A stretch of DNA of 64,000 nt from Vogesella alkaliphila (GCF_014652475.1 NZ_BMYW01000010.1:58601-122600); one strand, 5' to 3'. Positions 1-9,679 are shown, numbered from the stretch's first letter. A program made the numbers and translations. Notes: generated from the sequence alone by a model not told the origin.

Positions 1-954
1 CACTATCCCGATGCGCAGCTGACCGTGCTACATGCGCCGGTCACCGGCAAGATCATCGCCGGCCTGAACGAAGTCGACCACTGCATTGCCATCCGCTCCG
101 ACTCGTGGCGCGGCTGGGGCGGCAAGTGGCGGCTGGCGCGGCTGATTGCCGCCGGACGCTACGACCTGGCCGTCAACCTGTCGCCGTCGCTGCCGCTGCT
201 GTGTGGTCTGATCTGGGCCGGTGTGCCGCGCACGCTGTCCATCATGCCGACCAGGGTTGGCCGCACGCTGGCGGCCCTGCGCTGCTGTATCGATAGCACA
301 GAGCAACATCGCCCGGGCGAACTGGTGCTGGCCACCAAGCAGCGCCTGCTACAGCAGCAGGGCATCGCCATGGGCCTGCGCAAGAAAATGGCCATCGCCG
401 CCAGCGGCGAGGCGGTCTGCGACCGGCTGGAGATTACCCGTGACAACACCGCCATCGGGCTGGCGATTTCCAGCGCCAACAAGCTGAAGGAGCTGGGTGA
501 AGACTTGCTGTCGGCGCTGGTGGCACGGCTGTTGCAGGATTATCCGGGGCAGGTGGTGCTGATCGGCGGGCCGGAGGACGGCCCGAGCGCCGGCGTGGTC
601 GTTGGCCGCGTGCAGGGCGGCGAGCGCGTCATCAATGCGGCCGGCGCCTTCCAGCTGGACGAGCTGCCGGCGCTGATGCAGCGCCTGAAACTGTTCATCG
701 GCGTCGACTCGGGGCTGACCTATCTGGCGGATACCTTTGACGTGCCGATGGTCGTGATCGTCGGACCGGTGGATTTCCGCGAGCAGCGTCCCCTGGGGCC
801 GCGAGTGCGTTTCGTGTCGAAACAGCCGTCCTGCTATCCGTGTGCCTTTGTATTCAATGCCCCTTATACCTGCAAGACGGGGGATCGAGCCTGTATCCGC
901 CGCGTTGCGGTTGAGGACATCATGATTGCTACGAAAGAAGTCCTGAATGACTGA
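1..954 (+). CDS. Glycosyltransferase family 9 (heptosyltransferase-like), 5' truncated by the window edge
   Basis: The frame is open from base 1, so the true start lies upstream; the visible 317 residues probably lack about 30-40 N-terminal residues of a roughly 350-residue family. The C-terminal donor-binding half carries FIGVDSGLTYLADTFDVP followed by VIVGPVDFREQRP, matching the GT9 pattern of a conserved Asp-Ser-Gly before a hydrophobic strand and GP. A Cys-rich tail (PSCYPC, then CKTGDRAC) is seen in GT9 enzymes of glycan clusters. By family it would add a sugar to lipopolysaccharide core or another surface glycan at the inner face of the inner membrane. Its stop overlaps the start of the O-antigen ligase gene by 8 bases, indicating one operon. 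The exact sugar cannot be read from the sequence. Confidence 0.85.
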   Translation, partial: HYPDAQLTVLHAPVTGKIIAGLNEVDHCIAIRSDSWRGWGGKWRLARLIAAGRYDLAVNLSPSLPLLCGLIWAGVPRTLSIMPTRVGRTLAALRCCIDSTEQHRPGELVLATKQRLLQQQGIAMGLRKKMAIAASGEAVCDRLEITRDNTAIGLAISSANKLKELGEDLLSALVARLLQDYPGQVVLIGGPEDGPSAGVVVGRVQGGERVINAAGAFQLDELPALMQRLKLFIGVDSGLTYLADTFDVPMVVIVGPVDFREQRPLGPRVRFVSKQPSCYPCAFVFNAPYTCKTGDRACIRRVAVEDIMIATKEVLND

Positions 955-2242
955 TGCTCCCCCTGTTTCTAATCTGGCGCGCTACGGGGCGTTGCTGGAG
1001 AAACCGCTTTTCTTCCTGATCGCACTGTTCTGTTTTGCCTCGGCCTCGACCGCGCTGACTGGCCTCATGAACAGCAGTTTTTATCTGGCAGTGATTCTAT
1101 GGACAGGCTGGCTGCTGTGCATGCGGCCAGTCCTGCCGTGGCGGAGCGGGATATTCCGTTTGTTCATGCTGCTGGTACTGGTGTTTGTCGCCTCGCTACT
1201 GCTCAACGGTGACTGGCTGGTCAACAACCTCAACGAATTCAAGAAGGACTACCTGAAGCCGTTACTGGTCTTTCTGATGGCGTGCAGCTTTATCCGTCGC
1301 GAGCAGCAGGCGCGGATCATCCTGCTGGGTTTTGCACTGGGTTTTGCCCTGCGTTCCTTGTTATTGCTGGCGTATTACGGTCTTGATCTGGCTTGGCTGG
1401 CACCGTACCGGCGCGGCTATGCGATGGATGCGGTGTTCTATCTGCCGTTGACCTCGGTGCTGTTGCTGTTCGGGCAGGACTGGCTGTCGCGCCGCTGGCG
1501 CGTGCTGCTGGCGGTGATGTGGGGTGTGGAAATGCTGAATCTGGTGTTGCACCAGAGCCGGACGCCGCTGCTGGCCATCATCGCCAGCCTGCTGTTGTTG
1601 CTACTGCTTAATGGCTCGTGGCGCAAGAGCCTGCTATTGCTGCTCGGGTGTGTGATCTCGGCGGCAGGTCTGTTTGCCGCGAAGCCGGAGCTGTGGCAGC
1701 GCTATGCTTCCACATTTCGCAGTGACACCTACCAACAGGATCCGGCTCTGCTGGAGCGCCAAGGTATCTGGGTTGCGACCGGCTATCTGATCCGCCAGCA
1801 GCCGGTATTGGGTTATGGGCCTGGTTGGCGCAAGCTGGCACTGCTGGTCCGCAACAAGCCGCTGCTGAAGTACCTACAGGCCGGATCACACCCGCGAAAC
1901 CGTTCTGGCTATTTATATTTCACTAAGCGTGGATATCCGTACGGCAAGGCCAACCCTCACAGTCTGTACTTGCAGGTGGCGCTGGAAACTGGCCTGTGCG
2001 GCTTGCTGGTGTACCTGTCCTTCTTGTTGACAATTCTGTGGCTGTCGTTTCGTCAGGTCTGGCGGAAGACGGTACGCCACCCGGTTGCCGGCAGCCTGCT
2101 GGTCATCATCCCGGCTTTCTTGCTGGTGGGTTTTGCCAATGGCATGTGGGCGAACGCGGTGTTGCTGATGATGCTGGCAGGCATGCTGTTGGTGCCACAG
2201 GCAGCGCCCCGTTCCGGCTCTTCTTCGGGAAAACTGGCATGA
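947..2242 (+). CDS. O-antigen ligase/polymerase family membrane protein (WaaL/Wzy_C type)
   Basis: The 431-residue protein is mostly hydrophobic, with about ten predicted membrane segments and a larger periplasmic loop around residues 250-330. The motif NPHSLYLQVALETG near residue 330, followed by a further membrane helix, is the hallmark of the Wzy_C/O-antigen ligase family, which transfers polymerised glycan onto lipid A-core or polymerises repeat units in the periplasm. The ATG at 947 overlaps the stop of the preceding glycosyltransferase by 8 bases, and the gene ends in an ATGA overlap with the next glycosyltransferase. Whether it acts as ligase (WaaL) or polymerase (Wzy) cannot be settled here; flanking GT9 core-type enzymes favour the ligase. 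Confidence 0.85.
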   Translation: MTDAPPVSNLARYGALLEKPLFFLIALFCFASASTALTGLMNSSFYLAVILWTGWLLCMRPVLPWRSGIFRLFMLLVLVFVASLLLNGDWLVNNLNEFKKDYLKPLLVFLMACSFIRREQQARIILLGFALGFALRSLLLLAYYGLDLAWLAPYRRGYAMDAVFYLPLTSVLLLFGQDWLSRRWRVLLAVMWGVEMLNLVLHQSRTPLLAIIASLLLLLLLNGSWRKSLLLLLGCVISAAGLFAAKPELWQRYASTFRSDTYQQDPALLERQGIWVATGYLIRQQPVLGYGPGWRKLALLVRNKPLLKYLQAGSHPRNRSGYLYFTKRGYPYGKANPHSLYLQVALETGLCGLLVYLSFLLTILWLSFRQVWRKTVRHPVAGSLLVIIPAFLLVGFANGMWANAVLLMMLAGMLLVPQAAPRSGSSSGKLA

Positions 2243-3291
2243 AGATTTTGGTGATACGCCGTGACAATATCGGCGACCTGGTTTGTACCACGCCCTTGAT
2301 CGCGGCCTTGCGTGAGAAATATCCGCAAGCGGCAATCTATGCACTGGTCAACGACTACAACAAGGACGTGCTGGATGGGCATCCGCTGCTGGATGGCGTG
2401 TACTTCTATACCAAACTGAAACACCGCAGGCCGGGTGATTCGGTTGTGCGGGTGGTTTGGCGCAAGCTGATGACCTACCTTGCGTTGCGGCGTGAGCATT
2501 TTGATTACGCGATCGTGGCCGGCTCGGGTTATCCCAAGAATGCCGTACGTCTGGCCAAGGCCGCCAGACCGAAGCATGTGATCAGTTTCGTGTCGGAGGG
2601 GACAGACTACGATGCCATCGTGGACTACCCGATCCCCTTCACGCGGGATCATGTGTTCCGTCACGAAGTAGAGTGCCTCGCCGAGCTTTTGCGGCCGTTG
2701 GGTATCACTAAAGCACCGGGCAAGCTGAGTTTGCCTGCTGTCGTGGTGCCTGATGTTTTGGCCCGTCGGTTTTCCACCATGCAGCGCCCGGTTGTCGCCT
2801 TGCATGTCAGCGCCCGCGAGAAGAGCCGGGTCTGGGCGGTCGAGCATTTTTGCGAAGTGATCCGGACCTGCTTGTCGCGGGATGTGGATTTCCTGCTGTT
2901 GTGGGCGCCTGGCGCCGTCGATGATCCTCGTCATCCGGGCGATGACGAAAAAGCGCATTACGTCCGCAGCCAGTTTCCGGATCACGAGCGCCTGGTGTTC
3001 TACCCGACCCGGACGGTCAAGGATTTGATGGCCGCCTTTTCCTGCGCCGATCTGGCGGTGTGTTCGGACGGTGGCGGCCTGCATCTTGCGGCCGGGATGG
3101 GAGCCAGGGTGATCGGCTTGTTCGAGCATCTCGAAAAGAAAACCAAGCACTGGTACCCGTGGCAGGTGCCGCACCGGGTGCTGACCTCCGGCTCAGAACA
3201 GGACTGGCAGGTTGCCCATATTCCTGTACAGGCTGTTGTGGATGCAATCGACGACTTGCTGCCACACGCGGCAGGGGGTAGTCGCGACTGA
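2239..3291 (+). CDS. Glycosyltransferase family 9 (heptosyltransferase family)
   Basis: The start at 2239 (MKILVIRRDNIGDLVCTTP) is preferred over in-frame upstream codons because it gives the canonical GT9 N-terminus and an ATGA overlap with the upstream ligase gene. The 350-residue protein has the N-terminal RRDNIGD acceptor-domain signature and a C-terminal SDGGGLHLAAGMGARVIGLF donor-site motif. The family transfers heptose or related sugars from nucleotide donors to lipopolysaccharide core at the cytoplasmic face of the inner membrane. It is the last gene of the glycan operon and is followed by a strong inverted repeat at 3322-3355. The substrate is unknown. Confidence 0.88.
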   Translation: MKILVIRRDNIGDLVCTTPLIAALREKYPQAAIYALVNDYNKDVLDGHPLLDGVYFYTKLKHRRPGDSVVRVVWRKLMTYLALRREHFDYAIVAGSGYPKNAVRLAKAARPKHVISFVSEGTDYDAIVDYPIPFTRDHVFRHEVECLAELLRPLGITKAPGKLSLPAVVVPDVLARRFSTMQRPVVALHVSAREKSRVWAVEHFCEVIRTCLSRDVDFLLLWAPGAVDDPRHPGDDEKAHYVRSQFPDHERLVFYPTRTVKDLMAAFSCADLAVCSDGGGLHLAAGMGARVIGLFEHLEKKTKHWYPWQVPHRVLTSGSEQDWQVAHIPVQAVVDAIDDLLPHAAGGSRD

Positions 3292-3321
3292 ATCGTTTCT
3301 GAATGACGCTGCGTTATCGTG

Positions 3322-3355
3322 ATTGCGGCCAACCTTGTCCAAGGTTGGCCGCAAT
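3322..3355. terminator. Bidirectional terminator built from two opposed copies of the repeat motif
   Basis: A perfect 16-bp inverted repeat (arms 3322-3337 and 3340-3355, 2-base loop) lies between convergent genes. Each arm contains the motif TTGCGGCCAACCTTG seen throughout the window. The right arm is followed by GTTTT, giving a short U tract for plus-strand transcripts. Confidence 0.8.
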
Positions 3356-3387
3356 GTTTTTGATGCCTTGTCCGCTGCAGGCAGGGA

Positions 3388-4695
3388 TCAGAAGAAGCGG
3401 TTGACCTCGGCCACCACCTCGTCGTCCAGCGTGCCGGCGGCCTGTGCCAGTGCCAGTCGCGCCTGCAGGAAGTTGTAGCGTGCCTGCGCCAGCGCGCGGA
3501 TGGCGTCCTGGTAGTCCTTTTCCGCGTTGAGCAGGTCGAGGTTGGTGCGCACGCCGACGTCCTTGCCCAGGCGGGTGGCGTCGAGCTTGCTCTTGGCGGA
3601 GACCAGCAGCTGTTCCTGCGCCCTGACCAGCGCTGCGCCGTTGCTGACCCCCAGCCAGCTGCGGCGCACGTTCTGCGCATTCTGGCGGCGGGCAGCCTCC
3701 AGGTCCTCGCGCGCCTTGTCGAGGTTGGCCGCGGCTTCGGTCACTTGCGAGTCGATGGCGCCGCCGGCGTACAGCGGCAGCGTCAGGCTGAGGCCGAGGC
3801 TGCTGCCGCGCGTGGTGTCGCGGCCGCTGGCGACGCTGGCGGCGTCGGTGCTGCGGTTGTGGCTGTAGCCGGCATTGAGGCTGACCGTGGGCAGGTGCTT
3901 GCCGCGCGCTTCGTCCAGGTTCTTTTCGGCCAGCGCCAGCTGCTGCTGTTGCAGCTGCAGCGCCAGGCTGTTCTGCTGCGCGCGTTGCGTCCACGCCTCC
4001 AGCGTGCCGAGGTCGGCGGCGCTCAGTTGCGGCTTGTCGCGCAGGCGGCGGATGCTTTCCGGGTTGAGGCCGGTCAGCTGCGCCAGCGCGTTGCGCTTGA
4101 GGTCGAGGTCGCTGATGGCGGCGATTTCCTGGGCGCTGGCGGCGTCGTAGCCGGCCTGTGCCTCGTGGGTGTCGGTGATGGTGGCGGTGCCGACCTCGAA
4201 CGCCTTGCGCGCCTGCGCCAGCTGGCGCTCGTAGGCGGTCTTGGTGGCGCGGGTGACGGTGAGCACGTCCTCGGCCAGCAGCGCGTCGAAGTAGGCACGG
4301 GCGACGTCGATCACCAGTTGCTGGCCGCTGGCGTCGAACTGCAGCTGCGCCACGTTGCTGGCGATCTTGCCCTTCTGGTAGCCGCTGTAGCTGGCGGTGT
4401 CGAACAGCGGCTGCGTCAGCTGCACGCCCAGGCTGTCGCTGCGGTAGTTGCCGGTAGCCGGTTGCAGCGGCTTGGTCTGGGTGCTGGCGGCGCTCAGCCC
4501 GACGCTGGGCAGCAGCAGCGCGCGCCCCTGGACCGCCTTTTCGGCTCCGGCACGGTTGGCGGCGCTGGCGCTGGCGTAGCCGGCATCGTACTGGCGCGCG
4601 GCCTGCAGCGCCTGCAGCAGGTCGAAGGCGTGGGCCGGGGCGGCGAGGGCGCTGCCGAGCAGGGCGCCGAGGCCTAAGGTGCGGATGAGCTTCAT
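3388..4695 (-). CDS. TolC-family outer membrane efflux protein
   Basis: The start at 4695 (MKLIRTLGLGALLGSALAAPAHA) gives a clean Sec signal peptide with AHA before the cleavage point and a GGA about ten bases upstream; an ATG three codons earlier has no room for a ribosome site. The mature protein of about 412 residues has the two-fold alpha-helical repeat of the outer-membrane efflux family (for example residues 60-250 and 260-420), rich in Ala, Gln and Leu. It forms the trimeric outer-membrane channel of a tripartite pump or of type I secretion. It is the last gene of the tetR-MFP-RND-tolC run, 81 bases behind the RND gene, so it probably serves that pump. Confidence 0.88.
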   Translation of the reverse strand: MKLIRTLGLGALLGSALAAPAHAFDLLQALQAARQYDAGYASASAANRAGAEKAVQGRALLLPSVGLSAASTQTKPLQPATGNYRSDSLGVQLTQPLFDTASYSGYQKGKIASNVAQLQFDASGQQLVIDVARAYFDALLAEDVLTVTRATKTAYERQLAQARKAFEVGTATITDTHEAQAGYDAASAQEIAAISDLDLKRNALAQLTGLNPESIRRLRDKPQLSAADLGTLEAWTQRAQQNSLALQLQQQQLALAEKNLDEARGKHLPTVSLNAGYSHNRSTDAASVASGRDTTRGSSLGLSLTLPLYAGGAIDSQVTEAAANLDKAREDLEAARRQNAQNVRRSWLGVSNGAALVRAQEQLLVSAKSKLDATRLGKDVGVRTNLDLLNAEKDYQDAIRALAQARYNFLQARLALAQAAGTLDDEVVAEVNRFF

Positions 4696-4776
4696 AGTGG
4701 GCATTCCGGTTGCATCATTGACGGTGCTGAAACCGCTACCTTACCCAATTCCGGTAACGGCTTCACGCAGGATTGA

Positions 4777-7700
4777 TTAATTTGTTTGCGGGCGCTTGAC
4801 GCCGAACCACTGCGCGTACAGCGCCGGCAGGAACAGCAGCGTCAGCACGGTGGCTACCAGCAGGCCGCCCATGATCGCCACCGCCATCGGCCCCCAGAAG
4901 GTGCTGCGCGACAGCGGGATCATCGCCAGGATCGCCGCCAGCGCGGTGAGCATGATCGGGCGGAAGCGGCGCACGGTGGAGCCGACGATGGCCTCGAAGC
5001 GGTCGATGCCCTCGCCGATGTCGGTCTCGATCTGGTCGACCAGGATCACCGAGTTGCGCATGATCATGCCGAACAGCGCGATCACCCCCAGCATCGCGAC
5101 AAAGCCGAACGGCGCGCCGAACAGGATCAGCGTCAGCGTGACGCCGATCAGGCCCAGCGGCGCGGTCAGCACCACCAGCAGCGTGCGCTGGAAGCTGCCG
5201 AGCTGGATCATCAGCAGCGTCAGCACCACGACCAGCATCAGCGGCGTCACCTTGGCGATCGCACCCTGCGAGTTCTGGCTCGCCTCCAGCGAGCCGCCCA
5301 GCTCGATGTGGTAGCCCAGCGGCAGCGTCTTCTCCAGCTGCTGCAGCTTGGGCCACAGCGCCTTGGAGATGTCGGCGGCCTGCACGCCGTCGGCGGCATC
5401 GGCGCGCACCGTCACCGTCGGCAGCCGGTTGCGGCGCCAGATGATGCTTTCCTCCGGCTGGTAGCTGATGGTGCCCAGCTGCGCCACCGGCACGTACTTG
5501 CCGCTGGCGGTCTGCACCATCAGGCTGCCCAGCGCATCCACCTGCTCGCGGCCGGCATTATCCAAGCGCGCCACGATGCCGATGCTGCGGTCGCCTTCGC
5601 GCCATTCGCTGACGGTGCTGCCGCTGAGCAGCAGCTGCAGCTGGCGGCTGAGCGACTGGTTGGAGACGCCCAGCACGCGTGCCTTGTCCTGGTCGATCTC
5701 CACCCGCAGCGCCTTCACCTGCTCGCCCCAGTCGATGTTGACGTGGCGGGCGCCGGGGTGGGCGCGCAGCAGCGTCTCAACGTTGGCCGCAATGCTGCGC
5801 ACCTTGGCGTGGTCCTCGCCCATCACGCGGAACTGCACCGCGTAGCCGACCGGCGGGCCGTTCTCCAGCCGCGTGACACGGCCGCGCACCATCGGGAAGT
5901 CGCGCTCGAACAGCGTTTCCAGCTTGTGCTTGACGTCTTCGCGCACCTTTTCGTCGCGCGTCATCACCATCAGCTGCGCGTAGTTGAGGTGCTGCTGCTG
6001 CTGGTCCAGCGGCAGGTAGAAGCGCGGGCTGCCGCCGCCGACGTAGGCGGTGGTGCTGACCACGTGCTGGTCGTCCTTGATCAGCGCCTCCAGCTTGCGC
6101 ACCTCGGCCTCGGTGGCCTGGTAGCTGGCGCCCTGCGGCAGCCACATGTCCACCATCAGCTCGACGCGGTTGGAGGAGGGGAAGAACTGCTGCTGCACGA
6201 ACAGCTTGAACGCCACCAGCGACAGGATGAAGGCGGCCGCGGTCAGCGCGATCACCGTCTTGCGGTGGTCCAGGCACCACTCCACCGTGGCGCGGAAGCG
6301 CAGGTAGAACGGCTTGTGGTAGACGTCCTCGTGCGCGCTGGCGGCGGGATGCTCCGGCAGCAGCTTGTAGCCGAGGTAGGGCACGAACACCACCGCCACG
6401 ATCCACGACAGCAGCAGCGCGATGCTGACCACCGAGAACAGGCTGAACACGTACTCGCCGGCGTTGGAGCGGGCCATGCCCACCGGCAGGAAGGTGGCCG
6501 CGGTGAGCAGGGTGCCGGTCAGCATCGGGAAGGCGGTGCTGGTGTAGGCAAAGGTGGCGGCCTGGAACTTGTTCCAGCCCTGTTCCAGCTTCAGCGCCAT
6601 CATTTCCACCGCGATGATGGCGTCGTCGACCAGCAGGCCCAGCGCGATGATCAGCGAGCCCAGCGAGATGCGCTGCAGGTCGATGCCCAGCAGGTACATG
6701 GCGAGAAAGGTCATCGCCAGCACCAGCGGGATCGACAGCGCCACCACGATGCCGTTGCGCACGCCCAGGCTGAGGAAGCACACCGCCAGCACGATCACCA
6801 CCGCCTCGATCAGCACCTTCATGAACTCGCCGACCGCGTTCTTCACCACCTGTGGCTGGTCGGACACCGAGTGGATCTGCATGCCGACCGGCAGCTTGTT
6901 CTGTACCTCCTGCATCAGCAGCTGCAGGTTGTTGCCCAGTTTCAGCACGTCGCCGCCCTGTTTCATGCTGATGGCGAGACCGAGCGCCGGCTTGCCGTCA
7001 AAACGCATGCCGAAAGATGGCGGGGTGACGAACTGGCGCTCGACCGTGGCGATGTCGCCCAGGCGGAAGTTCCTGCCTCCGGCGCTGAGCGGGGTGTCGG
7101 CAATGGCCGCCACCGAGCCGTAGCTGCCGGAGACGCGCACCCAGATGCGGTCACTGGCGGTGTCGTAATTGCCGGCCGGCGTCATCGCGTTCTGCTCCGC
7201 CAGCGCGCTCCAGATGGTGCGCGCGTCCAGCTGCAGCGCCGCCAGCTTGGCGTTGGACAGCGTCACGTAGATGCGCTCTTCCTGCTCGCCGATCATGTCC
7301 ACCTTGCCGACGTCGGGCAGGCGCAGGATCTCCTGGCGCACGTCGTCGACGTAGCGGCGCACCTCCTCGTAGCTGAAGCCGTCGCCGGTAAAGGCGTAGA
7401 TGTTGCCGAAGGTGTCGCCGAACTCGTCGTTGAAGAAGGGGCCGCGGATGTCGGCGGGCAGGGTGTGGCGGATGTCGCCCAGCTTCTTGCGCACCGTGTA
7501 CCACAGCTGCTGCACGTTCTTCGGCGGCACGTCCTCGCGGATCGACAGGATCAGCAGCGCCTCGCCGGGCTTGGTGTAGCTCTTCACGTACTCCAGCTCG
7601 CCCATTTCCTGCAGCTTCTTCTCGATCTTGTCGGTGACCTGCTGCTCGGTCTCCAGCGCGGTGGCGCCGGGCCACAGCACGCGCACCATCATCGCCTTGA

Positions 7701-7833
7701 AGGTGAATTCCGGGTCTTCCTTCTGCCCCAGCTGGGTGTAGGCGAACAGCCCGGCCACCATCAGCACCACCATCAGGTACTGCACCAGCGAGCCGTTGCG
7801 CAGCGCCCATTCTGACAGGTTGATTTTTTTCAT
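4777..7833 (-). CDS. RND (HAE-1-type) multidrug efflux permease
   Basis: The start at 7833 (MKKINLSEWALRN) is preceded by AAGGAG on the coding strand. The 1018-residue protein has the duplicated RND layout: one membrane helix, a large periplasmic loop, five helices, then the same again. The intramembrane proton-relay motif GLLVDDAIIAVEMM is present in helix 4. RND pumps exchange protons for drugs, dyes or detergents taken from the periplasm or inner membrane and pass them to a TolC channel through a fusion protein. The gene lies 13 bases downstream of the fusion-protein gene in the same operon. The substrate cannot be inferred; QKEDPEF near the N-terminus matches divergent HAE-1 members rather than close AcrB orthologues. 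Confidence 0.93.
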   Translation of the reverse strand: MKKINLSEWALRNGSLVQYLMVVLMVAGLFAYTQLGQKEDPEFTFKAMMVRVLWPGATALETEQQVTDKIEKKLQEMGELEYVKSYTKPGEALLILSIREDVPPKNVQQLWYTVRKKLGDIRHTLPADIRGPFFNDEFGDTFGNIYAFTGDGFSYEEVRRYVDDVRQEILRLPDVGKVDMIGEQEERIYVTLSNAKLAALQLDARTIWSALAEQNAMTPAGNYDTASDRIWVRVSGSYGSVAAIADTPLSAGGRNFRLGDIATVERQFVTPPSFGMRFDGKPALGLAISMKQGGDVLKLGNNLQLLMQEVQNKLPVGMQIHSVSDQPQVVKNAVGEFMKVLIEAVVIVLAVCFLSLGVRNGIVVALSIPLVLAMTFLAMYLLGIDLQRISLGSLIIALGLLVDDAIIAVEMMALKLEQGWNKFQAATFAYTSTAFPMLTGTLLTAATFLPVGMARSNAGEYVFSLFSVVSIALLLSWIVAVVFVPYLGYKLLPEHPAASAHEDVYHKPFYLRFRATVEWCLDHRKTVIALTAAAFILSLVAFKLFVQQQFFPSSNRVELMVDMWLPQGASYQATEAEVRKLEALIKDDQHVVSTTAYVGGGSPRFYLPLDQQQQHLNYAQLMVMTRDEKVREDVKHKLETLFERDFPMVRGRVTRLENGPPVGYAVQFRVMGEDHAKVRSIAANVETLLRAHPGARHVNIDWGEQVKALRVEIDQDKARVLGVSNQSLSRQLQLLLSGSTVSEWREGDRSIGIVARLDNAGREQVDALGSLMVQTASGKYVPVAQLGTISYQPEESIIWRRNRLPTVTVRADAADGVQAADISKALWPKLQQLEKTLPLGYHIELGGSLEASQNSQGAIAKVTPLMLVVVLTLLMIQLGSFQRTLLVVLTAPLGLIGVTLTLILFGAPFGFVAMLGVIALFGMIMRNSVILVDQIETDIGEGIDRFEAIVGSTVRRFRPIMLTALAAILAMIPLSRSTFWGPMAVAIMGGLLVATVLTLLFLPALYAQWFGVKRPQTN

Positions 7834-7846
7834 CGTCGCCGGCTCC

Positions 7847-8920
7847 TTATTGCTGCAGCAGGCTGACGCGCTGGCCGTCGCGCAGCAGGTGGACACCGGC
7901 GGTGACCACCTTCTCGCCGCCGGCCAGGCCGGACTGCAGCGTCACGCCGTGGCTGTCGAGGCGGGCGACCTGCACCGCCTTGCGGCCAACCTTGTTGCCG
8001 CCGTCGATCAGCCACACGTAGTGCTTGCCGTTCTCGTCGAGAATGGCGCTGTGCGGCAGACGGATGGCGCGCGGCTGGCCGCCGGCGGCCAGTGCGCTGA
8101 TGCGCGCGGTCATGCCCAGCCGGACATCGTCGCCGGCGTTCGCCAGCTGCAGCCGCGCGGCGTAGGTGCGGGTGGCCGGGTCGGCGTCGGCGGCCAGCTC
8201 GCGCAGGCTGGCGGGGAGCTCGCGGCCGTCGGCCCACAGCGCCACCTTGAAGCCGCTGGCGCGGCGTACCCGCTCCAGCGCGTTTTCCGGTACCTGGAAC
8301 AGCACCTCGCGCGCGCCGTCGGCGGCGAGCCGGGCCACCACCTGGCCGGCGGCGACCACCATGCCCGGCTCGGCGCTGATCTCGCTGATGACGCCGTCAC
8401 TGTCGGCCAGCAGCGAGGTGTAGCTGCCCTGGTTGCGGCTGGCGGCCAGTGCCGCCTGCGCCTGCTGCAGGCTGGCGCGTGCGCTGCTGACCGCCGCCTG
8501 CTGGCGGTCGACCTGCGACTGGCTGATGAAATTCTGTGTCAGCAAGTCGCGGAAGCGCCGGAGATCGGCCTCCTGCTGCTGCAGGCTGGCCTGCGCCGCC
8601 GCCAGTTGCGCCGCCTTGGCCTGGCTGTCGAGCTGGTAGTCGCTGGCATCCAGCATCGCCAGCACCTGGCCGCGCCGCACGCGCTCGCCGCTGTTGACGC
8701 GCTTCTCCACCACCTTGCCGGCGACGCGGAAGGCGAGGCGGCTCTCCTGGCGGGCGCGGACCTCGCCGCTGAATTGCTGGCTGGCGGCAGCGTCGCTGCT
8801 GCTGGCGACGGTGTAGCGGACCGGGCGGATTTCCTCGACCAGTTTGACCTCGTCGCGGCAGGCGGACAGGGTCAGCAGGAGCGCGCCGGCCAGGGCCAGG
8901 CGGGGGTAGTGCGGTGCCAT
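7847..8920 (-). CDS. RND efflux periplasmic adaptor (membrane fusion lipoprotein)
   Basis: The start at 8920 has GAGGAA eight bases upstream. The first 21 residues form a lipoprotein signal ending in LSAC, so Cys21 is the probable lipidation site anchoring the protein in the inner membrane. The rest shows the fusion-protein order: lipoyl half (GEVRARQESRLAFRVAGKV), a helical hairpin rich in Gln and Ala (about residues 90-150), the second lipoyl half (GVISEISAEPGMVVAAGQ), then beta-barrel domains. It bridges the RND permease and TolC. It sits 20 bases downstream of the tetR-family gene and 13 bases upstream of the RND gene. A copy of the repeat motif (7980-7994) is embedded near the C-terminal end of the gene. 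Confidence 0.92.
   Translation of the reverse strand: MAPHYPRLALAGALLLTLSACRDEVKLVEEIRPVRYTVASSSDAAASQQFSGEVRARQESRLAFRVAGKVVEKRVNSGERVRRGQVLAMLDASDYQLDSQAKAAQLAAAQASLQQQEADLRRFRDLLTQNFISQSQVDRQQAAVSSARASLQQAQAALAASRNQGSYTSLLADSDGVISEISAEPGMVVAAGQVVARLAADGAREVLFQVPENALERVRRASGFKVALWADGRELPASLRELAADADPATRTYAARLQLANAGDDVRLGMTARISALAAGGQPRAIRLPHSAILDENGKHYVWLIDGGNKVGRKAVQVARLDSHGVTLQSGLAGGEKVVTAGVHLLRDGQRVSLLQQ
7980..7994 (+). repeat. Exact extended repeat motif inside the membrane fusion gene
   Basis: TTGCGGCCAACCTTG on the plus strand, antisense to the gene, encoding part of NKVGRKA in the adaptor protein. Confidence 0.8.
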
Positions 8921-8940
8921 CGTGATTTCCTCGTTGCGTT

Positions 8941-9606
8941 TTATTGTTGTGGCTGACGGTCGGCCATCAGGCCGTTCAGCATCAGGTCCATCGACAGTTC
9001 CAGGTACTGCAGCGGCGGCATGGAGCGGTGCTGGCTGTCGCTGATCACCTTGCCGAAGGAGCAGCGCCAGGTCATGGTCAGCATCATCGGCGCCACCAGG
9101 GTGTCGACCACCGCGTGCGGGTTGATGTCGCGGAACTCGCCGCGGGCGACGCCGCGCTGCAGGATGCGCAGCAGCATGTTGTGGCTGGGCTCGATCACCT
9201 CGGCGTGGTAGAAGCGCGCCAGCTCCGGGAAGTTGGTGGCCTCGGCGAACATCAGCTTGCAGATGCCGGCCAGCGGCGATTCGCCGACTTCCAGCCACCA
9301 GCGCCGCATCATCAGCCGCAGCAACTCGGCGCTGCTGCCCTCGAACTGCTGCTCCAGTTCGGCAAAGCTGGCCAGCCGCGTCACCAGGTTCTCGCGCAGC
9401 ACCGCCTTGAAGATGTCTTCCTTGTTCTCGAAGTACAGATAGGGCGTGCCCTTGGTGACGCCGGCAGCCTTGGCGATGTCTTCCATCTTGGTGGACTTGA
9501 AGCCGCGCTCGACAAACAGCGCCAGCGCCGCGTCCAGGATCTCCGCCGGGCGGACTTCCTTGCGGCGGTGCCAGCGGGTGATCGGGCAGCAGGATGGTTT
9601 GCTCAT
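8941..9606 (-). CDS. TetR/AcrR-family transcriptional regulator of the efflux operon
   Basis: An N-terminal helix-turn-helix is clear: IAKAAGVTKGTPYLYFENKEDIF, the TetR signature, within residues 20-70 of about 221; the remainder is a helical ligand-binding domain. The start was set at 9606 (MSKPSCCPITRW); an ATG at 9633 is also possible, and neither has a strong ribosome site. As first gene of the operon it probably represses itself and the pump genes until a ligand is bound. An A+T-rich inverted repeat at 9680-9697, just upstream, is a candidate operator. The ligand is unknown. Confidence 0.85.
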   Translation of the reverse strand: MSKPSCCPITRWHRRKEVRPAEILDAALALFVERGFKSTKMEDIAKAAGVTKGTPYLYFENKEDIFKAVLRENLVTRLASFAELEQQFEGSSAELLRLMMRRWWLEVGESPLAGICKLMFAEATNFPELARFYHAEVIEPSHNMLLRILQRGVARGEFRDINPHAVVDTLVAPMMLTMTWRCSFGKVISDSQHRSMPPLQYLELSMDLMLNGLMADRQPQQ

Positions 9607-9679
9607 GGCGGTGTTCTCTGAATACTTGTTCATTAATCTGATGGCCGGACTTTAGTGCAAGCGCTCGGTATCGGCAATT

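Noticed and set aside
4786..7815. Long open frame (about 1009 codons) antisense to the RND permease gene
   Set aside because: It is the shadow of a G+C-rich gene: composition is dominated by His, Gln, Arg and Ala repeats with no domain, while the opposite strand encodes a full RND pump.
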